A DNA stretch of 32,391 bases from Candidatus Endomicrobium labiotermitis. GTDB lineage: Bacteria; Elusimicrobiota; Endomicrobiia; Endomicrobiales; Endomicrobiaceae. The notes under the pieces are model-generated. The model had not been told where the DNA came from, ran no database searches, and worked only from the letters and a program-made list of their open reading frames with translations. Made by a program: the position numbers and the translations under genes. This document shows, piece by piece, positions 24,577 to 31,467 of the stretch (within the stretch, counting starts at the first letter, position 1; each line of letters starts with the position of its first letter). The stretch is from contig WRFE01000014.1 in NCBI GenBank assembly GCA_009778965.1, positions 1-32,391 of the forward strand. The letters run 5' to 3'.

Positions 24577-25236
24577 TTAAATAATATGTTGTTTTAATCC
24601 GCGCGTTGCGTTGTAAATAATGCCTGCATCGCGGATATTAGGAGAATAGGCATGATTAAAAAAAGAGGTTTTTTCAAACAACGACAATATATCAGTATCA
24701 AAAATAAAGGTTTTTTGCAGTATTTTCCGACTTTCCGAGTCAGGTCTATGAAAGGCGTTGTTTATAAGAATTTTTGCTTCGCTTAGCTCGATTAACTTGA
24801 CTAACCTTAATACGGCAATTAATTGCCAATCCCATAGTAAAACTCCGTAACTATCGTTGCATAATGAAGCGATTATAGGATATTTTTCAACGGCAGTTTT
24901 GTGTCTAAGTATGCGGGCTCTTAATTCTTTTATACCGCCATAATAAGGAAAACGGTAAAAAATATAACATGCCGCAGTCTGCATAAGCGTTTGAGGTTCT
25001 AATTCATTTATAATGTTCAATAAGTCATAATCAGGGTACAACATTTCTTCTTTATAATAATCCGTATAATGTATTCCGACAGAACCTAACAGATAATATC
25101 CGTTTACGCTTGTTGCGTTTATACACTTGAAATCATCATTTTTAGTATAGTCTTCCATTATATACAATTTTTGCTTAATTTCGCTTGTTATCTCACCTTT
25201 TTCAAAATAGTGTTTTTTTACAGTGATATTTTTCAT
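24577..25236 (-). CDS. Protein of unknown function behind promoter P4
   Basis: 219 residues, no family recognised. It is rich in Tyr, Ile and Leu with mostly helical character; noticeable stretches are NGYYLLGSVGIHYTDYYKEE, FYRFPYYGGIKELRARI and LLWDWQLIAVLRLVKLIE. No signal peptide, clear membrane segment or catalytic motif. The frame is open further upstream to a TTG at 25278, but ATG 25236 has GGAG at good spacing and leaves the P4 promoter untranslated. First gene of a two-gene unit with the HAD phosphatase. Confidence 0.65.
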   Translation of the reverse strand: MKNITVKKHYFEKGEITSEIKQKLYIMEDYTKNDDFKCINATSVNGYYLLGSVGIHYTDYYKEEMLYPDYDLLNIINELEPQTLMQTAACYIFYRFPYYGGIKELRARILRHKTAVEKYPIIASLCNDSYGVLLWDWQLIAVLRLVKLIELSEAKILINNAFHRPDSESRKILQKTFIFDTDILSLFEKTSFFNHAYSPNIRDAGIIYNATRGLKQHII

Positions 25237-25268
25237 AGGACTCTCCAATTTTTTTGTTTCAATAAATA

Positions 25269-25302
25269 ATTGTAGCAATTGCCAGCGACAGCATTATGTC
25301 GC
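25269..25302 (-). promoter_or_regulatory. Palindrome-promoter site P4 (unknown-HAD operon)
   Basis: Read on the - strand: GCGACA-TAATGC-TGTCGC (25302-25285), 10 bases (TGGCAATTGC), then TACAAT (25274-25269) with an extended-10 TG. The 5' leader to ATG 25236 is about 26-28 bases. Its palindrome core is nearly that of P2 (TAATGC against TAATGT), yet it faces the opposite way and drives unrelated genes. Confidence 0.78.
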
Positions 25303-25391
25303 AAGAAAATGCATTAAAAAAGAGAAATTTTGATTTTTTTGAGTATTAGAAATAGTTTGATGAGATTAGCTGCGGAGTAGCTTACTGTGAA

Positions 25392-26222
25392 TTACCAAGT
25401 GTCGGATGGTTCCAGTATATAAACAACAACATCTCTGAACATCCAGGAAAGTTCTTCCTGAGCATTATTAACGCCCAAATCCACTCTGTTGCCTTTTATA
25501 AGATTGCCGGTGTCGCCTGCGTAACCGTAGCCATATCCCGAAACAAAAAGCCTTGTTTTGAGGGGAATGACTTTAGGATCTACCGCTATAATTCCTCTTT
25601 GCATTTTCTGACCGAGAAAAGTGACTGTTCCGTCACCCCACGCAAGCGGGTCGCCCGGATAATATGCCGTAGCCACCATTTTTTTTCTTTCCATTTTAGA
25701 TAAATCGTAAATTTTTTCAGGCTTATTGTCTTTTGTTAAAAGAACCAGTCTGTAATATTCTTTTCCTACGGAATGTTCTTTCAAAACTTCCCTGTGATGC
25801 AATACTCCGTTATGGTGAGTGTCCAATACATGTTTTACCGTATTTTTTTCAACGCCTTTTTGCAGTTCTGTTTTTCTTAAATTTGAATTATATTTTCTGC
25901 TCCACGTTTTTCTAAACGGCGCGTTTTCGTTTATACGTTTTTTTTCTTTTGTCACGCGTATAATTTTTGCGGTTTGGTTGGGTTTTAGCGGCTTATCTAT
26001 ATCTTTGGTAATAATATCGTCTTTCCCGAGTTTTATGTTGTTTTTTTGTAAAGTCATATTTAAAGAGATATTCTTATACGGGGGGATTGTAATTGTATTT
26101 CCGTCAACTTCTATGTATGCGTATATACGCGACAAATTTATTGAAGAAAGAATGCCTGATAAAATTAAAATACCAAGCGCAACGGAAGCCAATTGAATGA
26201 TTTTTTTGATTTCAATTTTCAT
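25392..26222 (-). CDS. DUF348/G5/3D-domain cell-wall protein (YabE-like)
   Basis: 276 residues. An N-terminal membrane anchor or uncleaved signal (about 8-28) is followed by a DUF348-like segment (YAYIEVDGNTITIPPYKN to RVTKE), a G5-like region (ELQKGVEKNTVKHVLDTHHN, REVLKEHSVGK) and the C-terminal 3D domain (about 183-276). The 3D domain carries its Asp-containing blocks IIAVDPKVIPLKTRLFV, GYGYAGDTGNLIKGNRVDLG and VVVYILEP. This double-psi barrel resembles the catalytic fold of MltA lytic transglycosylases and resuscitation factors, so peptidoglycan cleavage in the envelope is likely. The start overlaps the radical SAM gene by 11 bases. B. subtilis yabE sits in the same place after yabD. Confidence 0.85.
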   Translation of the reverse strand: MKIEIKKIIQLASVALGILILSGILSSINLSRIYAYIEVDGNTITIPPYKNISLNMTLQKNNIKLGKDDIITKDIDKPLKPNQTAKIIRVTKEKKRINENAPFRKTWSRKYNSNLRKTELQKGVEKNTVKHVLDTHHNGVLHHREVLKEHSVGKEYYRLVLLTKDNKPEKIYDLSKMERKKMVATAYYPGDPLAWGDGTVTFLGQKMQRGIIAVDPKVIPLKTRLFVSGYGYGYAGDTGNLIKGNRVDLGVNNAQEELSWMFRDVVVYILEPSDTW

Positions 26223-26808
26223 CTAAATACGGGCGGGCTCTGAATAAAACGCCCGCGTCTTGAGCTATCTTTTCCACTTTAGAAATATCAAGTCCGGGAA
26301 TTTCTACTGCCGTAATAACTACGGTCGGAATATATTTTTTAGCTTCTTTGGCGAAATTTATAATTTCGTCAAAAGATTCTTCTTTAAACATAGGTCTGTT
26401 TAATTCATTGTGTTCTTTCGCGGTTGTTCCGTTCAGACTTATAGATATTACGTCAACAAGGCCTTTAAATTCAGGCAAAATATTTTTACCGTGATAGCGG
26501 TTTGCAAGCCCTGCCGTATTTATTCTTACATTTCCGCCGTTATCTTTAATCCATTTTGCGATTTCTATAACGGCCTGCGGGTTAATTAAGGCGTCGCCAT
26601 AACCGCAAAATATAATCTCTGCGTATTTTTTCGGGTCGCCTATGGAGTCTATTACTTCTTGAGCAGACGGTTCTTTTTCAAGTTTTAAATCGTTTCCGTT
26701 AAAGTCGTTATCCCACTTGCGTTTTATACAATAAGGACATTCCATCATGCATTTGTTTGTTATATTAAGGTAAAGGTTTTTGCCCATAGTGTAAGAGATG
26801 GTATTCAT
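26212..26808 (-). CDS. TatD-linked radical SAM protein
   Basis: 198 residues, a compact radical SAM enzyme. CMMECPYC gives Cys-x3-Cys-x2-Cys for the SAM-binding [4Fe-4S] cluster, with IIFCGYGDAL as the following GGE-like strand, RINTAGLANRYHGK and VISISLNGTTAKEHNELNRP. This corresponds to the family named for linkage to TatD (TIGR04038, from memory), and it indeed lies directly after tatD. No second cluster (SPASM) is present. Reaction unknown. It overlaps the 3D-protein gene by 11 bases. Its upstream gap is taken by an interspersed repeat. Confidence 0.85.
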   Translation of the reverse strand: MNTISYTMGKNLYLNITNKCMMECPYCIKRKWDNDFNGNDLKLEKEPSAQEVIDSIGDPKKYAEIIFCGYGDALINPQAVIEIAKWIKDNGGNVRINTAGLANRYHGKNILPEFKGLVDVISISLNGTTAKEHNELNRPMFKEESFDEIINFAKEAKKYIPTVVITAVEIPGLDISKVEKIAQDAGVLFRARPYLDEN

Positions 26809-26826
26809 AAGACTTCCTTATTGTTT

Positions 26827-26902
26827 GTCATTGCGGGCGAAGCGCGGCAATCCACGTTGCTTTTAAAATGGATTGCTTCGTTATTTCACTCCTCGCAATG
26901 AC
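26827..26902. repeat. Interspersed GTCATTGCGGGC...GCAATGAC element, overlapping the tatD end
   Basis: Ends are GTCATTGCGGGC (from 26827) and CTCGCAATGAC (to 26902), with internal complementarity GCAATCCA/TGGATTGC. It fills the tatD-radical SAM gap and extends into tatD, whose final residues and stop codon it encodes. The type is widespread in bacterial genomes (recognised from memory). Confidence 0.8.
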
Positions 26903-27660
26903 GACATTAAAAATAAATCTGTTGCATTTTGTGTCGTTATTTTTGCCGCTTCTTCAAAAGAAATATTTTTTATTTCCGCTATTTTTTTTAAAGTTTCCGT
27001 TACATACGCAGGCTCATTTCTTTGACCTCTGTATTTTTGCGGGGCAAGGTACGGGCAGTCGGTTTCAATCAAAATTTTTTCAAGCGGTATTTCTGAGACT
27101 GTTTCTCTTAGTTTGTCGGATTTCGGGTAAGTAACCGGTCCGTCAATTCCAAGCAGAAAACCCATTTCAATATATATTTTTGCTTCCTCAGGCGTTCCGG
27201 AAAAACAATGAAAAACGCCTTTAGGCAGATTTTTATGTTTCTTTAACAGCGTTATCATTTCTTCATGCGCGCTTCTGCAGTGTATTATGACAGGTTTATT
27301 GTGTTTTACGGCTATATCAAGCTGTTTAACAAAAACTTCTCTTTGAATGTGTCTGGGTGAAAAATCATAATGATAATCAAGTCCTATTTCACCTACGGCT
27401 ATAGTTTTTTTATTTTGTAAGAGAACTTCAAGTTTGTCGAAATCCTGTTGAGTTGCTTTTGCCGCGTCATGCGGATGTACCCCGAAAGAAATATAAACAT
27501 TGTCTCTTTGGGAAAATTCCAATGCTTTGTCCCAGTATGCCGGATCGCAGGCTATTTCAAAAATAATATTAACGCCGGCGTCAAAAGCCCTTTTTACGGC
27601 TTCGTCTCTGTCGGCGTCAAATTTTGAGTCTGATAAATGAGCGTGCGTATCTATAATCAT
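26881..27660 (-). CDS. tatD: TatD-family metal-dependent hydrolase (DNase)
   Basis: 259 residues from ATG 27660; an in-frame TTG at 27672 is less likely because MIIDTHAHL is the normal family start. TatD proteins are TIM-barrel nucleases/hydrolases acting on DNA 3' ends and in D-Tyr-tRNA-type quality control. Metal-binding blocks: DTHAHL, SFGVHPH, AVGEIGLDYHYD, VIIHCRSAHEE, VFHCFSG and ETDCPYLAP. The last eight residues MSSLRGVK come from an interspersed repeat that also supplies the stop, replacing the native C-terminus. Belongs to the tmk-holB-ricT-metG-tatD run. Confidence 0.95.
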   Translation of the reverse strand: MIIDTHAHLSDSKFDADRDEAVKRAFDAGVNIIFEIACDPAYWDKALEFSQRDNVYISFGVHPHDAAKATQQDFDKLEVLLQNKKTIAVGEIGLDYHYDFSPRHIQREVFVKQLDIAVKHNKPVIIHCRSAHEEMITLLKKHKNLPKGVFHCFSGTPEEAKIYIEMGFLLGIDGPVTYPKSDKLRETVSEIPLEKILIETDCPYLAPQKYRGQRNEPAYVTETLKKIAEIKNISFEEAAKITTQNATDLFLMSSLRGVK

Positions 27661-27675
27661 TTGTATTTCCAATAT

Positions 27676-27735
27676 GTCATTGCGGGCTTGACCCGCAATC
27701 TAAACAACGAGATCCTGAATCAAGTTCAGGATGAC
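27676..27735. repeat. Interspersed double-hairpin element between metG and tatD
   Basis: GTCATTGCGGG...ATGAC ends. Hairpin 1 ATTGCGGG-CTTGA-CCCGCAAT (27679-27699) and hairpin 2 ATCCTGAA-TCAAG-TTCAGGAT (27712-27733), with complementary loops CTTGA and TCAAG. It occupies nearly all of the gap. Confidence 0.85.
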
Positions 27736-27743
27736 ATTTTCTG

Positions 27744-29291
27744 TTATTTGTCGTCAATAATTCTCGGGAATAAAATTCCCGGACTTTGAAGCTGCGAACC
27801 TGAAGGGGAAAAGCCGTTTTCAGGAATTATTTTATCTTTAAAATATTTTTTTGCGATTTCGGTTATGTTTCCGCTTGCGCCGGTTATTGTCCAGATTTTT
27901 TCAGACAAAACGGGCATAAAGCAAAGCAAATGTATTAAAATTAAATCCGTTGCCTGCAAATAAGAAAAAATGCATGCCGGAAGTTTTTCAGGTTCGGTTT
28001 TTGCCAGCTTCCACGGCGCGTCATTTTCTATCTGCTGGTTAACTAAGGTCAAAGCTTTTTGAAGCGCTTCTGACGCTTTATGCAGATGCAGTTCGTTCAT
28101 CTCGGGAGTAAACTCTTCATTTAAAATTTTCGCGACTTTGTTTGCAAGTTCCAAATCGGATTTTGTGTCGGGAACTTTTAAATCAAAATTTTTCTCAGCC
28201 ATTTTCAAAGTTCTTGAAATAAGGTTTCCGAGATTGTTTGCCAAATCCGTGTTGTATTTTAACGTAAGCGCGTCCCATGAAATATCTCCGTCGGGTCCAA
28301 AAGGAATAAGAGTTACGGCAAGGTATCTTGCCGCGTCAACTCCGTATTTGTCTACAAGCTGCTGAGGGGATATCACATTTCCTAACGATTTTGACATTTT
28401 ATCGCCGTTAATAGTGAAAAATCCGTGCGAATAAATTTTTTTAGGAGTAGGCAATCCGCTGCCCATAAGAATTGCAGTCCATATTATGGAATGAAACCAC
28501 AAAATATCTTTTGCCATTAAATGTATGTCAGCTGGCCAATATTTGTTGAATGTGTCCATATTGTCGGGGTAACCTACGCCGGTTATATAATTTATAAGAG
28601 CGTCAACCCAGACATAAACCGTCTGTTTTTTATCAAAAGGAACGGGAATACCCCAGTCTATTGCCGCTCTTGAGAAACTTACGTCATCAAGACCCAGCTT
28701 AATTTTGCCTATAATTTCATTTCTTCTTTCTTCAGGCTGTATTTCAATGTGTTCTTTGTGGTTTTTATCGGTAATTCTTGCGAACAGCTCATCCTGAAAA
28801 GCCGACAGTTTGAAAAAGTAGTTTTCTTCCGCCTGAAGAACGGGTTTTGTTTTGTGAAAAGGGCAGCAACCGTTTTCATCTAAATCTTTTTCAGGATAAA
28901 ATCTTTCACAGCCTAAACAGTAAAGAGCCTGATAAGTCTTTTTGAAAATTAATCCTTTTTCAAACAATATGTTGACTATTGTTTCCGTCGATTTTATGTG
29001 GTCTGCGTCGGTTGTTCGTATAAATCTGTCGAAAGAAATGTTTAAAAGCTGCCAGGCTTCTTTGAATTTCGCGCTTGTTTCATCAACGAGCTCGCGTGGC
29101 GTTTTGCCTTTTTCTTTTGCCGATGCGGCGATTTTCGCGCCGTGTTCGTCTGTTCCGGTTAAAAAGAATACGTCAAAATTATTTAACTTTTTCCAGCGCG
29201 ACATAATGTCGGCTGCTATTGTTGTATATGAATGTCCTATATGAGGGACATCGTTAACATAATAAATAGGCGTTGTTATGTAAAATTTCAT
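27744..29291 (-). CDS. metG: Methionyl-tRNA synthetase
   Basis: 515 residues. Charges tRNA-Met. Class I signature HIGHSY near the N-terminus (PHIGHSYTTIAADI), KMSKSLGN (the KMSKS loop), the WVDALINYITG block and WPADIHLMAKDILWFHS. The connective insert has a zinc knuckle CLGCERFYPEKDL...CCPFH. The C-terminal anticodon-binding helical domain is present, but the extra dimerisation (tRNA-binding) domain of about 100 residues found in E. coli is absent, giving the short monomeric type. SD AAGGAG is 8-9 bases before the ATG. The promoter is unclear; it is probably read with ricT. Confidence 0.97.
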   Translation of the reverse strand: MKFYITTPIYYVNDVPHIGHSYTTIAADIMSRWKKLNNFDVFFLTGTDEHGAKIAASAKEKGKTPRELVDETSAKFKEAWQLLNISFDRFIRTTDADHIKSTETIVNILFEKGLIFKKTYQALYCLGCERFYPEKDLDENGCCPFHKTKPVLQAEENYFFKLSAFQDELFARITDKNHKEHIEIQPEERRNEIIGKIKLGLDDVSFSRAAIDWGIPVPFDKKQTVYVWVDALINYITGVGYPDNMDTFNKYWPADIHLMAKDILWFHSIIWTAILMGSGLPTPKKIYSHGFFTINGDKMSKSLGNVISPQQLVDKYGVDAARYLAVTLIPFGPDGDISWDALTLKYNTDLANNLGNLISRTLKMAEKNFDLKVPDTKSDLELANKVAKILNEEFTPEMNELHLHKASEALQKALTLVNQQIENDAPWKLAKTEPEKLPACIFSYLQATDLILIHLLCFMPVLSEKIWTITGASGNITEIAKKYFKDKIIPENGFSPSGSQLQSPGILFPRIIDDK

Positions 29292-29312
29292 CTAGTGTTC
29301 TCCTTACAGTCT

Positions 29313-29383
29313 GTCACCCTGAACTCGTTTCAGGGTCTGTGAGCTTTTTTAACGGCTAGATGCTGAAACAAGTTCAGCATGAC
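29313..29383. repeat. Interspersed double-hairpin element between ricT and metG
   Basis: Hairpin 1 ACCCTGAA-CTCGT-TTCAGGGT (29316-29336) and hairpin 2 GCTGAA-ACAAG-TTCAGC (29362-29378), with GTCA and TGAC at the outer ends. Same architecture as the metG-tatD and tmk-holB elements, different stem sequence. Confidence 0.8.
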
Positions 29384-29387
29384 AATC

Positions 29388-30191
29388 TTAAGAGCTTTTT
29401 TTATTCTTATCTTTAATAGTCTGTATGGGGAAAGTTTTAAATTCTCTTTCTCCGAAATCTACGGTAATAAGCTCTCTTATACAGTCAATCGCGGCAATTT
29501 TTCCTTTGCCGTTTGGCGTTAAGACCATTTCTCCTAAATGCGGTAAATCTTTTTTTATGTTTTTATATGTATCGTTTTCATAGGCTATGCAGCACATAAG
29601 TCTCCCGCAAAGTCCTGAAAGTTTCGCGGTATTTAAAGACAAATCCTGTTCTTTTGCCATATCTATTGTTACGGAATTAAAATCTTTTAAAAAACTCTGG
29701 CAGCACAAAACCTGCCCGCATGTGCCTATTCCTCCTACCATTTTCGATTCGTCGCGTACGCCTATTTGCACCATTTGTATTCTGGTTTTTAAAATATGTC
29801 CCAGGTCTTTTATAAGTTCTCTGAAATCAACTCTTGTTTCGGATGTATAGTAAACAAAAAGTTTAGACCGGTCAAAGGTGTATTGTACGCACGTAAGCTT
29901 CATGTCCAGCTCGTGATCGTCGGCTTTTTGTAAAACGATGCCTAACGCTTTTTGTTCGCGTTTTTCATTTTCGGCTATTCTTCTTTTATCGTCTTCTGTC
30001 AATTTTCTTAAAATTTTACCTATAGGGTCTTTGCCTTTTTGTACGTCTTTTTCTTTTTCGCAAATAGTTCCCGCTTCCGTTCCGTGATCGGTTTCAACTA
30101 TTACTTTATCGCCGGGTTTTACATCCAAATGTCCGACTTCGGCATAAACTTTATCTTTTATTCTTCGTAACATTACTCCGACTGCCATCAT
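29388..30191 (-). CDS. ricT: PSP1-domain regulatory protein RicT (YaaT)
   Basis: 267 residues. The PSP1 domain is recognised by the Cys-rich block GGIGTCGQVLCCQSFL...VTIDMAKEQDLSLNTAKLSG and LCGRLMCCIAYE. In B. subtilis RicT works with RicA and RicF in a [4Fe-4S] complex that promotes RNase Y mRNA processing, and the Cys residues fit that. RicA and RicF are not in the window. The start ATG 30191 (a second ATG is at 30188) has a perfect AAGGAG (30199-30204). Its position between holB and metG mirrors the B. subtilis yaaT locus. Confidence 0.94.
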   Translation of the reverse strand: MMAVGVMLRRIKDKVYAEVGHLDVKPGDKVIVETDHGTEAGTICEKEKDVQKGKDPIGKILRKLTEDDKRRIAENEKREQKALGIVLQKADDHELDMKLTCVQYTFDRSKLFVYYTSETRVDFRELIKDLGHILKTRIQMVQIGVRDESKMVGGIGTCGQVLCCQSFLKDFNSVTIDMAKEQDLSLNTAKLSGLCGRLMCCIAYENDTYKNIKKDLPHLGEMVLTPNGKGKIAAIDCIRELITVDFGEREFKTFPIQTIKDKNKKSS

Positions 30192-30205
30192 ATAACATCT
30201 CCTTA

Positions 30206-30334
30206 ATTAACAATTTACAAAGAACAATTAACAATTTGTAGAGTTTCGGCTTTGCCGAAACATAATTAATAGGGTTTCGCTTTGCGAAAACTCCAAATTT
30301 GAACTTTGTTATTTGAACTTTGCTAATTGCCGTT
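30206..30334. repeat. Paired mini-hairpin intergenic element, copy C
   Basis: Fills the holB-ricT gap. Hairpin 1: GTTTCGGC (30243-30250), loop TTT, GCCGAAAC (30254-30261). Hairpin 2: TTTCGC (30275-30280), loop TTT, GCGAAA (30284-30289). The outer arms, CAATTTACAAAGAACAATTA-type on the left and an inverted AACTTTGTTATTTGAACTTT on the right, pair imperfectly. Same plan and stem words as copies A and B. Confidence 0.85.
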
Positions 30335-31306
30335 CTATATTTTAATAAACATCTTTGATGTTTTTTTAAGTTCTGCCAAATCAAAAAACAAATTATCTAA
30401 AACGGTCTGCGCATTAACATTTTTTAACAATAAAGCCCTTGAAGCGCTTAAATACTCCAGAGTTTTAATCGCGCTTGACGGGTAAAGTCTGAAATCCTTT
30501 TTTGCTTCCGCCATCATTGCGTCTATGTATTCTATAACTTCGCCTCTTGCCAAACTTCTTGAAAGTTCCAAAAGTTCCGAGGTATTAAGATTTTCATTTT
30601 TAAGTTTAAGCCACAACGCAAGACCTTCGCTTTCGTTTTCATCAATAAGTTTTTCCGCGGCTTCTATTGAGCCTTCGCAAAGCGACGCTATTTCCTGCGC
30701 TTTAGAGGCTGTTAATGAATGCCTGACCATAAGAAAAGTCGAAATTTCATTCTGTCCCAGCGGCTGAAAAAAAAGCGTTTGCGCGCGCGAGACTATTGTC
30801 TGCGGTATTGTTTCTTTATGACGCGCGATAAGAATTATTATAGTATTGTCCGGCGGCTCTTCAAGAGTTTTTAAGAGCGAATTTGCCGACTCCGTAGTCA
30901 TTTTTTCTGCGGGCTCTATTATAAAAAATTTCCATTTCGCTTCATGCGCTTTTGTCGCTACTTCTTTTTGCATATAATCTCTTATAGTATCAATTTTAAG
31001 AGATTTTTGTTTTTCAAGGTCTTCATCGCGCATTTCCGCTTGTTTTGCAAAATCTACAAAGTGCAAATCAGGATGCAAATATTTCGATATTTTTTCGCAG
31101 TTAAGGCATCTTCCGCATGCGCCGGCGTCTGTTTTTAAAAAATCGTTTACGGAACAATTTAATATTTTCGCAAACTCAACGGCCGTAAAACGTTTTCCTA
31201 CGCCGTTTTGACCCATAAATATATAAGCGTGGGGGATTTTTCCGCTTTTTATCTGGCTTGCCAGTATATTTTTAATTTTTTGCTGACCGAGTATGTTTTC
31301 AAACAT
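30335..31306 (-). CDS. holB: DNA polymerase III subunit delta'
   Basis: 323 residues, AAA+ clamp-loader fold. Seen: LGQQKIKNILASQIKSGKIPHAYIFMG, a P-loop GQNGVGKRFTA in which the Walker Thr after Lys is Arg (consistent with a delta' that does not hydrolyse ATP), a zinc module CGRCLNCEKI, IIEPAEKMTTESANSLLKTLEEPP (Walker B/sensor region) and IVSRAQ, a variant of the SRC arginine-finger motif with Ala for Cys. The C-terminal collar domain is helical. Loads the beta clamp with delta and tau/gamma. SD GGAG before ATG 31306. Confidence 0.93.
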   Translation of the reverse strand: MFENILGQQKIKNILASQIKSGKIPHAYIFMGQNGVGKRFTAVEFAKILNCSVNDFLKTDAGACGRCLNCEKISKYLHPDLHFVDFAKQAEMRDEDLEKQKSLKIDTIRDYMQKEVATKAHEAKWKFFIIEPAEKMTTESANSLLKTLEEPPDNTIIILIARHKETIPQTIVSRAQTLFFQPLGQNEISTFLMVRHSLTASKAQEIASLCEGSIEAAEKLIDENESEGLALWLKLKNENLNTSELLELSRSLARGEVIEYIDAMMAEAKKDFRLYPSSAIKTLEYLSASRALLLKNVNAQTVLDNLFFDLAELKKTSKMFIKI

Positions 31307-31363
31307 GAAAACTCCAAAGTATAATTAACAAAGTACAAGTTTAGAATTTTCTCTCTGTCGCGT

Positions 31364-31452
31364 GTCATTCCGGACTTGATCCGGAATCTATTTTCATTGT
31401 GTCGTAGGATAAATTCAAAGGCAGCTTGGATACCGGCTTTCGCCGGTATGAC
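31364..31452. repeat. Interspersed double-hairpin element between tmk and holB
   Basis: Hairpin 1 ATTCCGGA-CTTGA-TCCGGAAT (31367-31387) and hairpin 2 ATACCGG-CTTTCG-CCGGTAT (31430-31449), outer ends GTCAT and ATGAC. Its - strand translation yields the well-known spurious VIPAKAGIQ peptide. Confidence 0.85.
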
Positions 31453-31467
31453 AAACAAACCCTGTTG

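Noticed and set aside
29196-29215. GCGACATAATGTCGG inside metG, like the accessory palindrome
   Set aside because: Arm spacing is shorter (no 6-base spacer), there is no -10 at the set distance, and it encodes conserved metG residues.
31249-31458. - strand open frame translating to a VIPAKAGIQ-type peptide
   Set aside because: It runs through the tmk-holB double-hairpin repeat; this peptide is a known artefact of such repeats, and the frame has no SD.
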